This document shows, in pieces, positions 16,987 through 25,640 of a DNA stretch of 64,000 bases (within the stretch, counting starts at the first letter, position 1; every line of letters begins with the position of its first letter). Source of the DNA: Sutcliffiella horikoshii DSM 8719 (lineage in GTDB: Bacteria; Bacillota; Bacilli; Bacillales; Bacillaceae_I); contig LQXN01000060.1 in the NCBI GenBank assembly GCA_001648575.1, positions 62,001-126,000 on the forward strand. Reading direction: 5' to 3'. The position numbers and the translations under genes are program-made. The notes under the pieces were generated by a model, which had not been told where the DNA came from, ran no database searches, and was given only the letters and a program-made list of their open reading frames with translations.

Positions 16987-17907
16987 TTATATGGAGGACA
17001 CTTTACATAAATGATTGGAATGTACCTCGCTGCCTCCTTTACTTACCTGCAGCAGCTCCACTTTATGTTGCGGAAAATCAGCCGTAAGCGTACTGACTAC
17101 CTTTCTTGCCTTCCCTTTTTCACAAAAGCAAATGACAGTGGGTCCTGCCCCGCTTATGGTTACACCAAACGCTCCAGCCTCCGCTGCCACTTCCTTCAAT
17201 TTTTGAAATTCCGGGAACAGCTTTTGACGATACGGCTCATGGAAGATATCGCTTTCCATCATCTTACCGACAAGATCCCATTTCTTCAACATTAAGGCAC
17301 CGAGCATGACATTTGCATGGCTGCTTCCGGCAACCGCATCACCAAATGCAAGTCTTTCGGGCAACAAACCCCGGGAGTCCTTAGTTTTCGCCTCAAAATC
17401 CGGGATGACCGCGACCATTTCCAGATCCTCCACCGGCAGCTTCACATATTCCCATTTTTCGTTTTGATAGGTGGAGACAACCAGCCCACCATAAAGGGAG
17501 GCAGCAACATTATCTGCATGCCCCTCAAATCTTGCTGCAAGCTGCAGCTTTTCGTCAGGGCACAGATTTTTGTTGCAAAGGACATTCATAATCTCTATTG
17601 CACCTACAATTGCCGCTGCACTGCTGCCAAGGCCTCTTGCTAAAGGAATATCACTCATGGTCAGGACATGTACAGGTGGAGCCTTCACTCCCCAAAGCTT
17701 TTGCAACTCCTGACAGACTGTCCAAAGGATGTTATCCTCTTTTTTTATAGAAAGTGGTGGTACACTAGTAAACTTCCATTCTTCTGCATGGTTGACGAAG
17801 AGGGTGACATACTTATTCACCGCCATTCCGATTGAATCAAAACCAGGTCCTAAATTGGCGGAGCTCCCAGGGACTTTTATGACAAAGCCGTCTCTGTATT
17901 CTTTCAT
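16987..17907 (-). CDS. thrB: Homoserine kinase
   Basis: 306 residues, GHMP kinase family. The N-terminal [14 protein letters not shown], the ATP-binding [12 protein letters not shown] near residue 93 and the C-terminal [14 protein letters not shown] are all present. It phosphorylates homoserine for threonine synthesis. Last gene of hom-thrC-thrB: its ATG overlaps the thrC stop (ATGA), which implies translational coupling. A family B repeat begins 5 nt after its stop. Confidence 0.95.
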   Translation of the reverse strand: MKEYRDGFVIKVPGSSANLGPGFDSIGMAVNKYVTLFVNHAEEWKFTSVPPLSIKKEDNILWTVCQELQKLWGVKAPPVHVLTMSDIPLARGLGSSAAAIVGAIEIMNVLCNKNLCPDEKLQLAARFEGHADNVAASLYGGLVVSTYQNEKWEYVKLPVEDLEMVAVIPDFEAKTKDSRGLLPERLAFGDAVAGSSHANVMLGALMLKKWDLVGKMMESDIFHEPYRQKLFPEFQKLKEVAAEAGAFGVTISGAGPTVICFCEKGKARKVVSTLTADFPQHKVELLQVSKGGSEVHSNHLCKVSSI

Positions 17908-18962
17908 ACTGTGACACCTTCAAACGATTTTACAAGTAGTGAATAGTCGTTCGGGATCTGTTTCACGGTGACATTTGCATGGTTAGTTGCTGTGACAGGA
18001 TCTTTCAATCCGTTCCCTGTCAGGACACATACCACCTGTTTCCCTTTGGGAATTTCACCTGATTTCAACTGTTTGATTACTCCGGCAACAGACGCGCTTG
18101 AAGCAGGTTCGGCAAAGACACCTTCCGTTTGCGCAAGGAGTTTATAGGCATACAGTATTTCTTCGTCTGTCACAAAATCGATTTTCCCGTTAGAATCTCG
18201 CTCTGCCTCGACGGCATATTCCCAACTCGCGGGATTTCCGATCCGAATGGCAGTGGCGATGGTTTCCGGATCCGGAATGACCCGTTTTTGGACAATCGCC
18301 GCTGCTCCCTCCGCCTCAAATCCTCTCATTTGAGGCAAACCTGAAGACTTTTCCAGATGATATTCTTGAAACCCTTTCCAATATGCAGTGATATTCCCTG
18401 CATTTCCAACAGGAAGAGCCAGGACATCCGGTGCCTTGCCAAGCTGGTCGCACACTTCAAACGCAGCGGTCTTCTGTCCTTCGATGCGATAGGGATTCAG
18501 AGAGTTGACCAATGTGATTGGTAGCTCTTGTGATAATTGGCGTACCATTTGCAGGGCCTCATCAAAATTTCCGTCCAAGGAGTAAATTTCAGCACCGTAC
18601 ATGACTGCCTGAGCAAGCTTGCCTTGTGCGATTTTCCCGTCCGGGATGACCACGATGCATTTCATCCCGGCTCTTGCCGCATAGGCCGCAGCAGATGCCG
18701 AAGTGTTGCCGGTTGAGGCACATACGACCGTCGTACTTCCTTCCTCTTTCGCCTTTGCTACAGCAAGGGCCATGCCCCGGTCCTTAAAGGAACCGGTCGG
18801 ATTTGCCCCTTCCACTTTTACATGTAGCTCAAGCCCCAGCTTATCGGATAGCTTTTCTAGAAAAAGCAATGGTGTGTTCCCTTCTTGAAGGGATACGTTA
18901 GGTGTATGTTCATTTACTGGCAGGTAGTTGCTGTATTCCTTTACTAGACCTCTCCACATCAT
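17904..18962 (-). CDS. thrC: Threonine synthase
   Basis: 352 residues, the short PLP-dependent threonine synthase type. The PLP lysine lies in [11 protein letters not shown] near residue 60, the phosphate-binding loop [16 protein letters not shown] is near residue 185, and [11 protein letters not shown] is near the C-terminus. Converts O-phosphohomoserine to threonine. It overlaps hom upstream and thrB downstream by 4 nt each (ATGA), so the three are translated from one message. Two ATG codons are adjacent at the start. Confidence 0.95.
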   Translation of the reverse strand: MMWRGLVKEYSNYLPVNEHTPNVSLQEGNTPLLFLEKLSDKLGLELHVKVEGANPTGSFKDRGMALAVAKAKEEGSTTVVCASTGNTSASAAAYAARAGMKCIVVIPDGKIAQGKLAQAVMYGAEIYSLDGNFDEALQMVRQLSQELPITLVNSLNPYRIEGQKTAAFEVCDQLGKAPDVLALPVGNAGNITAYWKGFQEYHLEKSSGLPQMRGFEAEGAAAIVQKRVIPDPETIATAIRIGNPASWEYAVEAERDSNGKIDFVTDEEILYAYKLLAQTEGVFAEPASSASVAGVIKQLKSGEIPKGKQVVCVLTGNGLKDPVTATNHANVTVKQIPNDYSLLVKSFEGVTV

Positions 18963-20257
18963 ACGGCCACTTCTCCTTCCACCCGGTAGCTGCTCTTGAT
19001 TTCTTTTACATACTTCATATCGGCAAGCTCTACCAGCAAGTCTTCATAACGCTGAAGGGAGGCATGATGCGTGACGACCACCACTTCTGCTAACGCTTCT
19101 TCCTTTAATGGAAGCTGCAAGATTTTCTCGAAGCTGACACCTTTTTGTGAAAATAGATTGGTAATATGGGAGAGTACCCCTACCTCATCTTCTACATGGA
19201 CCCGAAGGAAATGCTTTGCTTGAACTTCTTCTTTATTCTTTAATGTCTTCTGGAATTGAGGGGATACCATGCTCTTTCCGTTCACACCAAGTCTCATATT
19301 CTTCATCACGCCAACCAGGTCCGACACGACCGCTGTTGCAGTTGGCAGGCTCCCTGCACCAGGTCCATAGAACATCGTTTCCCCTACTGCTTCCCCGTAG
19401 ACATATACGGCATTATATTCATTCTGGACACTTGCCAATGGGTGTGCCTGTGGAAGAAGGGTCGGTTGAACGCTGACCTCCACCTTTTCCTTTTCACGAT
19501 GGGCAATACCGATTAGCTTCATTGTGTAACCAAGCTTCTTGCTATAGTTTAAGTCATCCTCGGAAACGGCGCTGATTCCTTTCACCTCGACATCCTTGAG
19601 CTCTATATTCATGGAAAAACCCAGAGTTGAGAGGATCGCCATTTTCCGTGCTGCGTCGATACCTTCTACGTCAGCAGTCGGATCTGCTTCTGCAAACCCT
19701 AGCTCTTGTGCCTCTTTTAACACTTCTTCATAGGAGGAGCCTTCATTGTTCATCTTTGTAAGGATGAAATTAGTCGTCCCATTCACAATCCCCATCATTT
19801 TCGTGATTCTATCAGATGCAAGCCCGTCGACAAGGCCACGTAAAATCGGGATTCCCCCTGCCACACTTGCTTCATAGAATAAATCACAATTATTTTCCGC
19901 TGCCGCTGCCAGCAATTCTGAGCCATAGACAGCCATCAGGTCTTTATTGGCAGTGACTACATGCTTCTTATTATGAAGCGCCCTTAAAATATGATGGCGA
20001 GTCTCTTCGACCCCACCCATCACTTCGATCACCACGTCAATCTCAGGATCATCCAATACTTCCTCCGCATGCAGCGTCAACAATTCAGGATTCAAATCCA
20101 CCAGCCGCTCCTTATGCAAATCCTTCACAAGCGCCTTCTTCACCCTCACCGGACACCCCACCTGATGCATCAACTTATCCTGATGACTCTCCACAATCTT
20201 CACAACCCCACAACCAACCGTACCCAACCCCAACAAACCAACCGAAATCACCTTCAC
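18959..20257 (-). CDS. hom: Homoserine dehydrogenase with C-terminal ACT domain
   Basis: 432 residues. The NAD(P) site [12 protein letters not shown] is near residue 9, the catalytic-domain block [16 protein letters not shown] near residue 128, and an ACT regulatory domain occupies about residues 350-432 ([20 protein letters not shown]), giving feedback control by threonine. It reduces aspartate semialdehyde to homoserine. Starts with GTG behind AGGAGAG. The first 57 codons end exclusively in G or T (first exception GAA at codon 58), unlike the rest of the gene; the protein itself looks normal. A strong sigma-A promoter is at 20376-20404. Confidence 0.95.
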   Translation of the reverse strand: MKVISVGLLGLGTVGCGVVKIVESHQDKLMHQVGCPVRVKKALVKDLHKERLVDLNPELLTLHAEEVLDDPEIDVVIEVMGGVEETRHHILRALHNKKHVVTANKDLMAVYGSELLAAAAENNCDLFYEASVAGGIPILRGLVDGLASDRITKMMGIVNGTTNFILTKMNNEGSSYEEVLKEAQELGFAEADPTADVEGIDAARKMAILSTLGFSMNIELKDVEVKGISAVSEDDLNYSKKLGYTMKLIGIAHREKEKVEVSVQPTLLPQAHPLASVQNEYNAVYVYGEAVGETMFYGPGAGSLPTATAVVSDLVGVMKNMRLGVNGKSMVSPQFQKTLKNKEEVQAKHFLRVHVEDEVGVLSHITNLFSQKGVSFEKILQLPLKEEALAEVVVVTHHASLQRYEDLLVELADMKYVKEIKSSYRVEGEVAV

Positions 20258-20275
20258 TACACTTCACTCTCCTAA

Positions 20276-20330
20276 AGGGGGGTCTGACCCTCACCACTCT
20301 AAAGCATTAAAGAGGGGTCTGACCCCTTTT
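20276..20330. repeat. Pair of GGGGTCTGACCC palindromes, locus 1
   Basis: Two palindromes with units 35 nt apart (GGGGTCTGAC at 20279 and 20314), separated by CTCTAAAGCATTAAAGAG-type sequence. They lie in the leader of the hom message, just before its ribosome site. The same paired unit, with the same 35-nt spacing and orientation, occurs at 23351-23404. Confidence 0.85.
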
Positions 20331-20375
20331 TTGTTTTGTCTTTTCTATATGCACATTTGTATTTATATAATGGAC

Positions 20376-20404
20376 ATTATAGTGGGGTTTTGGACGCTTG
20401 ACAA
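20376..20404 (-). promoter_or_regulatory. Sigma-A promoter of hom-thrC-thrB
   Basis: On the minus strand TTGTCA, a 17-nt spacer and TATAAT. The predicted leader is about 110 nt and contains the repeat pair. I found no T-box or other riboswitch in it. Confidence 0.75.
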
Positions 20405-20429
20405 GGGGGGATTTATGAGGTTTTTGGGT

Positions 20430-20443
20430 TGTAAGCGTTTACT
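20430..20443. promoter_or_regulatory. Perfect-consensus CcpA (cre) site
   Basis: TGTAAGCGTTTACT fits all 14 positions of TGWAARCGYTWNCW. It is 26 bp upstream of the hom -35 box and about 150 bp before the plus-strand gene at 20596. Which gene it controls is unknown. The remainder of 20444-20595 holds nothing I recognise. Confidence 0.6.
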
Positions 20444-20595
20444 ACTCTGGGGGAGTAAAGGAAATTTATTTCTTTTAATTAGATGATTAAGATATTGTGT
20501 TCTTTTATGAAACTTTTTCCATCTGTTTTCGTACTAGAAGAGTGATGGGTGGTAAAATCACGATTCTTGCAATTACATACTGAAAGGAGCTACTA

Positions 20596-21018
20596 ATGAA
20601 TAATAAGAACATAATGACGATAGTGACCTTAATCTCTGCATTTTTGTTTAGTACGGTGATTGTCTTTGTTTCCCTCTCACCCTTGTCGGAGTTTGGTCCC
20701 AACGCAAATCAATTTAACTCATCGGGAATGTGGCTTTCGATTGCCATGATTGTATTTTTATATGCTGTCCCTTTAGTCATCTATCGTACAGGAGTAGGAT
20801 GGATGAAATACTTGATGGCAGTTCTATGCTTCCTTGGACTATTCACAATGGTGGCCATCATGATCACTGCAACCATCATCGGTTTAACGTATGGAGCTAT
20901 GTCCGCCTTCTACCCGCTTTTAGGCATGTGCGCTATATATTGTCTAGCAAATGCTGCATGGTATCTTGCAGCTTTTCCTAGAAACAAAGAGATAACCCCA
21001 CATGTCAGTTCACCCTAG
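20596..21018 (+). CDS. Small membrane protein of unknown function
   Basis: 140 residues with four hydrophobic segments (IMTIVTLISAFLFSTVIVFV; MWLSIAMIVFLYAVPLVIY; YLMAVLCFLGLFTMVAIMI; MCAIYCLANAAWYLAAF). I do not recognise a family. GAAAGGAGCTACTA places a strong ribosome site before the ATG. It is not in the B. subtilis gene order between hom and yutH and lies inside the stretch bracketed by the GGGGTCTGACCC repeat pairs. It ends in a terminator shared with the convergent dehydrogenase gene. Confidence 0.7.
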   Translation: MNNKNIMTIVTLISAFLFSTVIVFVSLSPLSEFGPNANQFNSSGMWLSIAMIVFLYAVPLVIYRTGVGWMKYLMAVLCFLGLFTMVAIMITATIIGLTYGAMSAFYPLLGMCAIYCLANAAWYLAAFPRNKEITPHVSSP

Positions 21019-21039
21019 AAGAACATACCCTTAAACGAC

Positions 21040-21090
21040 AAAAGCCGGATTTCAGCCACCACTTCCAGGTGGACTAAAATCCGGCTTGTT
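21040..21090. terminator. Bidirectional terminator
   Basis: AAGCCGGATTT pairs with AAATCCGGCTT around an inner CCAC/GTGG; T-rich on both sides. It lies between convergent genes. Confidence 0.88.
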
Positions 21091-21095
21091 TCTAG

Positions 21096-22061
21096 TTATC
21101 TCACTTTCGTTTTCGGCTCTTTCCCATGCAGAACAGCCATAATATTATCACAGCATAATTTCATCATTGTCGTTCTCGTTTCCACACTTGCACTTCCAAT
21201 GTGCGGGATGGCCACGACTTGTGGCATTTTCAACAGGGGATGCTCAGAGCCAATCGGTTCTTGGTAAAATACATCAAGCCCGGCTCCGGCAATTTCGTTT
21301 TGCTGCAACGCCTCGATCAATTCCTCCTCGTCTACCACCTGTCCCCTTCCAACATTGATAAAAAAGGCTGACTTCTTCATCAGTTTGAAAGCATCCCGGT
21401 CAAACAGATGTCTTGTTGCTTCCGTTAATGGTGTCAGGCAAACGACAAAATCAGACTGCTCAAGCAATTGTTCAAAGCTACGATAAGATGCACCTAACTC
21501 CCTTTCCGCTTCCAAATGGCGATTTCTATTATGGTAAAGCACTTCCATGCCAAAGCCATTTGCACGCCTTGCCACTGCCTGCCCAATCTTGCCCATGCCA
21601 ATAATTCCAATACTCTTGTGGTGAACATCTGCCCCAGCAAGCAAATAAGGGCTCCAGCTTTGCCATTGCCCCTCCTTTACATATTCCTGCGCTTCTGTAA
21701 TCCTTCTTGCAGTAGCTAGCAATAAAGCAAAGGTCAGGTCTGCGGTTGTTTCCGTCAGCACATCCGGGGTGTTGCACACAATAACACCTGTTTCAGATGC
21801 TGCTTCCAAATCTATATTGTCATAGCCCACTGCAAGGTTTGCCACCACCTTGAGATTTCGCGAATGTGATAACAACTCTCTATCCACTTTATCCGAAAGC
21901 ATCGTCAGCAGCGCATCCGCTTTTTGCGCTTCCTCTAGAAGCACTTCACGGGGTACCGCTTCACTCTCGCTGTTCCACATTTGCACATCGGCAATCTCCT
22001 TTAATGGAGCCAAAATTTCTTCTGATAGTTTTCTTGTAATAAATACATAAGGCCTTGTCAT
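21096..22061 (-). CDS. D-2-hydroxyacid dehydrogenase (glyoxylate/hydroxypyruvate reductase type)
   Basis: 321 residues. Two Rossmann-like halves: VVANLAVGYDNID near residue 70, the NAD(P) loop SIGIIGMGKIGQAVARRANG near residue 147, and the catalytic His in AIPHIGSAS near residue 285. The family reduces glyoxylate, hydroxypyruvate or other 2-ketoacids; the exact substrate is not readable. The frame is open to 22130, but GGGAGAGAAGAAA selects the ATG at 22061. It is an extra gene compared with the B. subtilis hom-yutH junction. Confidence 0.85.
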   Translation of the reverse strand: MTRPYVFITRKLSEEILAPLKEIADVQMWNSESEAVPREVLLEEAQKADALLTMLSDKVDRELLSHSRNLKVVANLAVGYDNIDLEAASETGVIVCNTPDVLTETTADLTFALLLATARRITEAQEYVKEGQWQSWSPYLLAGADVHHKSIGIIGMGKIGQAVARRANGFGMEVLYHNRNRHLEAERELGASYRSFEQLLEQSDFVVCLTPLTEATRHLFDRDAFKLMKKSAFFINVGRGQVVDEEELIEALQQNEIAGAGLDVFYQEPIGSEHPLLKMPQVVAIPHIGSASVETRTTMMKLCCDNIMAVLHGKEPKTKVR

Positions 22062-22165
22062 TTTCTTCTCTCCCTGCTTCATGTTGACTGGAATGATTGC
22101 TAGTTCAATTATTGTCATTTTATCACTCATGGCACTTCCGATACATACCTATATAGGGGAATCGC

Positions 22166-23173
22166 TTATTTTTTCACCCAGTCCAGGATTGGTATGCCAT
22201 ATGTTTTGGCAGGCACACCTGCTAGATCATAAAAATTTCCTAGGAGCTGTTCATAATAACTGGATGATCGCAAGACCCCTCTCATTCTGTCTTCATGCCA
22301 TTTTTTATCCGCTACAGGTCCGCTTGTATAATAATCCTCCACACATTCTAAATAGTGGACCGGGAAAACAAGACGCGCGTATAGAAGTCGCCATGAGAAA
22401 CTAGAAAGCGGGGAGACCTTTTCATAATCCTGCAAGAAAGTTTGTATTTTTCCGGGATTCATGTCACTGCCTTTTCGACATTCAGCCCTGATCCATTCAG
22501 ACAAGTCTCTGCTGGCATGATCAAATATCCAATCTGTCGGAAGCTTCATCCATTGGTTCTGTTGCCAAGTGAGGTCTGTAAAGCGATGATGACATAGTGT
22601 TGCCGCATCATTTATCATCGGACTGTCATCAAGTTCAGTATCCACTAGATACTGAATTGCATTTTCCGTTAACCCTAAGTAATAAGGGAAAGATTCTACA
22701 AATTGGGTATCAAAAACATCTACCGGATTGCTTCTTACTTTTTCCCTGTAAAAGCTCTCCATCTGGTCGATCCTTTTCACCCATAAGTCCTTCCACTGTC
22801 CGATACGGTTTATGGCTGTCACTTTTGACGGGAAGCTTCTGGCATGGTAATGGAAGGTTGCCAATTCTTTACCGACGAAAAGTTGGTGAGAGTTATTGTT
22901 ATAAGGCATCCTGAAAAGTGCTATTTTTTTCCCTTCTATATCAGTTATATAGGAATCACTTTTATTTTTGACGAAAGAACTAACATATATATCCTGGTGC
23001 GTGCGTATCATATAGTCACTTATCTTTTGAAGTTCATCTATTTCCTCCTCCTCCAAGTGACCAACAGGTACCATGATGTACAGTACCCGATTAGCCCAGA
23101 AAGCATCAAACTGCCGCACCCTTTGTTTTCTTTCCACCCTTAAATCAAAATGTTCATAAATATTCTGCTTCAA
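22166..23173 (-). CDS. yutH: YutH-type spore coat-associated protein
   Basis: About 335 residues related to the CotS/YutH family, whose fold resembles aminoglycoside phosphotransferases (FHYHARSFPS and the later LCHHRFTDLTWQQN correspond to ATP- and catalytic-loop regions, though typical kinase residues are not obvious). Family members are spore coat components made in the mother cell. No ATG fits the ribosome site AGGAGGGG; a TTG at 23173 (or 23176) is the best start. In B. subtilis yutH is next to hom. Here two extra genes intervene. Confidence 0.82.
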   Translation of the reverse strand: MKQNIYEHFDLRVERKQRVRQFDAFWANRVLYIMVPVGHLEEEEIDELQKISDYMIRTHQDIYVSSFVKNKSDSYITDIEGKKIALFRMPYNNNSHQLFVGKELATFHYHARSFPSKVTAINRIGQWKDLWVKRIDQMESFYREKVRSNPVDVFDTQFVESFPYYLGLTENAIQYLVDTELDDSPMINDAATLCHHRFTDLTWQQNQWMKLPTDWIFDHASRDLSEWIRAECRKGSDMNPGKIQTFLQDYEKVSPLSSFSWRLLYARLVFPVHYLECVEDYYTSGPVADKKWHEDRMRGVLRSSSYYEQLLGNFYDLAGVPAKTYGIPILDWVKK

Positions 23174-23340
23174 CAAACATCCCCTCCTATTCCCTAGTAC
23201 CAACTATATGAAGAAAACAAAGAAAACTTGTTAGAAAAGAACAAGCAAATGAACAAACCTAAACAAAAGCTATTATTTCTAACAAAAAAGGGAATAAAGG
23301 ATAAAGAAAGAGGGAGATATGGGGGATATCCTCATTGCTC

Positions 23341-23404
23341 TAAAGCAATAAAGAGGGGTCTGACCCTCTCCGCTCTAAAGCGTTAAAGAGGGGTCTGACC
23401 CCTC
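23341..23404. repeat. Pair of GGGGTCTGACCC palindromes, locus 2
   Basis: CTCTAAAGCNNTAAAGAGG followed by GGGTCTGACCCTC, twice, with a 35-nt period (GGGGTCTGAC at 23355 and 23390). Same orientation as 20276-20330. It ends 30 nt before the yutG start. The preceding 23174-23340 is A-rich non-coding sequence with no other feature. Confidence 0.85.
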
Positions 23405-23433
23405 AACTATATTATAGAAGATGGGTGAGCCGG

Positions 23434-23934
23434 ATGAAGAATTTCGAGAGTATGGATGAGGTAGAGAGAAAGGCTAGAGCTTTGTTGGAGGAGCGCGGGG
23501 TGACGATGGATGATATTGCGGAGTTGGTGTATTTTTTGCAGTCGAAGTACCATCCTGCCCTTGAGCGTTCTGAGTGTTTGGAAAATGTGGATCGCGTCCT
23601 TTCTAAAAGAGAGGTTCAGAATACCGTTCTTACGGCGATAGAGTTGGACATATTAGCTGAAGAAGGAAAGATTCAAGAGCCGCTGCTGCGGATACTGCGT
23701 GATGATGAAGGCTTGTATGGAGTGGATGAGGTATTGGCATTATCTATTGTAAATGTATATGGCTCCATCGGCTTCACCAATTACGGGTATATTGACAAGC
23801 TTAAACCTGGAATACTTGAAAGCCTGAACGACAAAAGCTCCGGGAAGGTGCACACATTCCTTGATGATATCGTAGGGGCGATTGCCGCTGCAGCATCAAG
23901 CCGCTTGGCTCACAGAGCGGCAAATACAGAATAA
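23434..23934 (+). CDS. yutG: Phosphatidylglycerophosphatase A family protein (YutG)
   Basis: 166 residues, PgpA family. DEVLALSIVNVYGSIGFTNY is followed by LDDIVGAIAAAASSRLAHR, the conserved helical core with acidic residues. PgpA enzymes dephosphorylate phosphatidylglycerophosphate; the Firmicute branch lacks the long membrane segments of the E. coli enzyme, so the true substrate is not certain. A GTG three codons upstream (23425) is an alternative start. Codons 19-40 end almost only in G or T, like the start of hom beside the other repeat pair. It is monocistronic. Confidence 0.85.
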   Translation: MKNFESMDEVERKARALLEERGVTMDDIAELVYFLQSKYHPALERSECLENVDRVLSKREVQNTVLTAIELDILAEEGKIQEPLLRILRDDEGLYGVDEVLALSIVNVYGSIGFTNYGYIDKLKPGILESLNDKSSGKVHTFLDDIVGAIAAAASSRLAHRAANTE

Positions 23935-23942
23935 GCAACAAT

Positions 23943-23991
23943 AAAAACCAGGCTCTTGCTAAAACACTTGATAGCAAAAGCCTGGTTTTTT
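23943..23991 (+). terminator. Terminator of yutG
   Basis: AAAAACCAGGC ... GCCTGGTTTTT hairpin with an inner TTGCTA/TAGCAA pair. Probably bidirectional. Confidence 0.9.
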
Positions 23992-24012
23992 ATATGAATA
24001 TAAAAGTAACGC

Positions 24013-24783
24013 TTATATTTTACCGATCCACTCAGAAAGGGACTCAGCCGTATACGTAGGCTGTACTCCATATGTTTCAAGATGGGCCTTTGTTGTCACT
24101 CCTGTATGCACAAGCAACGTATCCATCCCGGCATTCATGCCTGCCTTGATATCTGTATTATAGTTATCCCCAACCATCAGTACCTCTTCACGGGGAATAC
24201 CTAACACCTTCAAAGCCTGCTCCATGATCACCTTTTCCGGCTTCCCTATGAAAGTAGGTTGAGTTTCAGTGGAAACTGTCAATACGGACGTCAAAGAACC
24301 GTTCCCAGGCAAAAGTCCACGCTCAGTCGGAATGGCGATGTCACCGTTGGTAGAAATAAACCGGGCTCCATTGCGGATGTTGATGGTCCCAAGTGCAAGC
24401 TTCTCATAATTGATAGAACGATCAATTCCGCTTACGACCACGTCTGCCCCTTCTTCTACAAGTTCAAACCCTTTTTCGATCAGGGCCGTTCTAATTCCTT
24501 CTTCACCAATTACATAAATTTTCGCTTCAGGTTTATATTCATAAATATAATTTGCTGTTGCATTACTTGTCGTGAACACTTGCTCATCCAAAGTAGGTAT
24601 GTCAAAATCCCTCAACTTCTGTGCCACCTGCAAGGGTGTGCGTGAGGAATTATTGGTTACAAATAAGTATGGTATTTTTTTATCAAATAATGCCTTTACA
24701 AAATGGCTTGCTTCTTCAATCTTTTCTTTTCCACGATACATTGTTCCATCTAAATCAATTAAATACCCTTGGTACTTTTTCAT
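24013..24783 (-). CDS. yutF: HAD-family phosphatase, NagD/YutF type
   Basis: 256 residues. Motif I YLIDLDGTMYRG near residue 9, motif II VTNNSS near residue 42, and motif IV MVGDNYNTDIKAG near residue 205 give a complete HAD site with a C2 cap. This subfamily (TIGR01457 type) dephosphorylates small molecules; B. subtilis YutF is active on p-nitrophenyl phosphate. The physiological substrate is unknown. The upstream 24784-25001 carries no convincing gene. Confidence 0.92.
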   Translation of the reverse strand: MKKYQGYLIDLDGTMYRGKEKIEEASHFVKALFDKKIPYLFVTNNSSRTPLQVAQKLRDFDIPTLDEQVFTTSNATANYIYEYKPEAKIYVIGEEGIRTALIEKGFELVEEGADVVVSGIDRSINYEKLALGTINIRNGARFISTNGDIAIPTERGLLPGNGSLTSVLTVSTETQPTFIGKPEKVIMEQALKVLGIPREEVLMVGDNYNTDIKAGMNAGMDTLLVHTGVTTKAHLETYGVQPTYTAESLSEWIGKI

Positions 24784-24846
24784 CTATCTTCACACTCCAC
24801 TACTGTATCATCACTTCAATTAGTTTAAGCCTTATCCAACCAGTTC

Positions 24847-24942
24847 ATGTTAGCACAATTTGCTAACGCATTAAAAGGAAAAAACATCGTATACGAGCAG
24901 GTATCCCCCTTGGCAGGACCGCTTCCCGATTGGCTGGGTTAG
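24847..24942 (+). other. Possible 31-codon ORF in the yutF-yutE gap
   Basis: ATG TTA GCA CAA ... GGT TAG encodes 31 residues with a plausible composition (KGKNIVYEQVSPLAGPLPDW). The stretch is more GC-rich than the surrounding spacer. No ribosome-binding site precedes it and I do not recognise the peptide, so it may be a gene remnant, an RNA or chance. Confidence 0.2.
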
Positions 24943-25001
24943 AGACACCTCGTCAAATTCATTCTGAGCACAACATACTTCCACCAACCTATAAGACAAA
25001 G

Positions 25002-25034
25002 CAAAAGAACGCCTCCTAATAAGAAAGCGTTCTC
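25002..25034 (-). terminator. Terminator of yutE
   Basis: AGAACGC/GCGTTCT hairpin followed on the minus strand by TTTTGC, directly after the yutE stop. Confidence 0.8.
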
Positions 25035-25037
25035 ATA

Positions 25038-25475
25038 TCAGTTCCTGAATGCGGAAACAGGCCCTAACTCATTTTCTAAATAACTGCGAACAGCCTCACA
25101 AAATTCCATTACCGGTTCCCTTACTTCTTCCAGGCACTTTTCCACTTCAATGTGATCAATCAGAAGATATTCCTGAACTAGTGTTTTCCGAAGGCGTACA
25201 AGCACTTTTAATTGCTTGGCCAAATCATCGGTTACCACTTTCTCATCCTCTAAAATATCTATGATGTCCTCATAGCTACCTGGATCGCGCATGATAAAGC
25301 CGTCAATCATTGCATTCCCCACATCCAGAATCCCTTCAATGACTGCTACCGCAATCCTCTCAAGGGCCACCTTTTCAATAGGGGAGCTCCATGTTTGTTG
25401 CTCTTTGTATATCGTGATATTTTTTTCAATATAATCCAAAGTTTGCCCGATTTTTTCCCTATCCACAAAGTACAT
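25038..25475 (-). CDS. yutE: HepT-like (DUF86) protein YutE, catalytic His absent
   Basis: 145 residues of the DUF86/HepT all-helical fold (VALERIAVAVIEGILDVGNA, then MRDPGSYEDIIDILEDEKVV). True HepT toxins carry R-x4-6-H-x-Y as RNase active site. The matching segment here is RKTLVQEY, so the His is replaced by Gln. No MntA-type nucleotidyltransferase antitoxin is adjacent. It is therefore probably not a toxin; the orphan form is a constant Bacillus gene at this place. The start is ATG 25475 after AAGGAGTTAGGGAT. Confidence 0.85.
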   Translation of the reverse strand: MYFVDREKIGQTLDYIEKNITIYKEQQTWSSPIEKVALERIAVAVIEGILDVGNAMIDGFIMRDPGSYEDIIDILEDEKVVTDDLAKQLKVLVRLRKTLVQEYLLIDHIEVEKCLEEVREPVMEFCEAVRSYLENELGPVSAFRN

Positions 25476-25598
25476 ATCCCTAACTCCTTTGTTTCGCTTT
25501 CTTTGTTGCTACTTCTTTTTGCTTACCATTATTTTATCACAAAAAAACGCACCATATATTGTCGGAAAAAAATATCTGCTAACAAGAAACCAATCGAA

Positions 25599-25608
25599 TT
25601 TGTTATAC
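25599..25608 (+). promoter_or_regulatory. Extended -10 promoter before the DUF3055 gene
   Basis: TTTGTTATACT, an extended -10 (TG, one base, TATACT) 33 nt before the start; no clear -35. Confidence 0.5.
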
Positions 25609-25640
25609 TAGGAAAAGATGCACGGAGGAGGTTGTCCAAA

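Noticed and set aside
20258-20595. T-box or threonine-responsive leader before hom
   Set aside because: No GGGTGGNACCGCG element or specifier-like structure is present; only the palindrome pair, promoter and cre site.
20276-23404. Integrative element or prophage between the repeat pairs
   Set aside because: No integrase, transposase or attachment-like duplication at tRNA; the genes inside are ordinary metabolic and spore genes.
25038-25475. MntA-HepT toxin-antitoxin pair
   Set aside because: The nucleotidyltransferase partner is missing and the catalytic His of the HepT motif is replaced.
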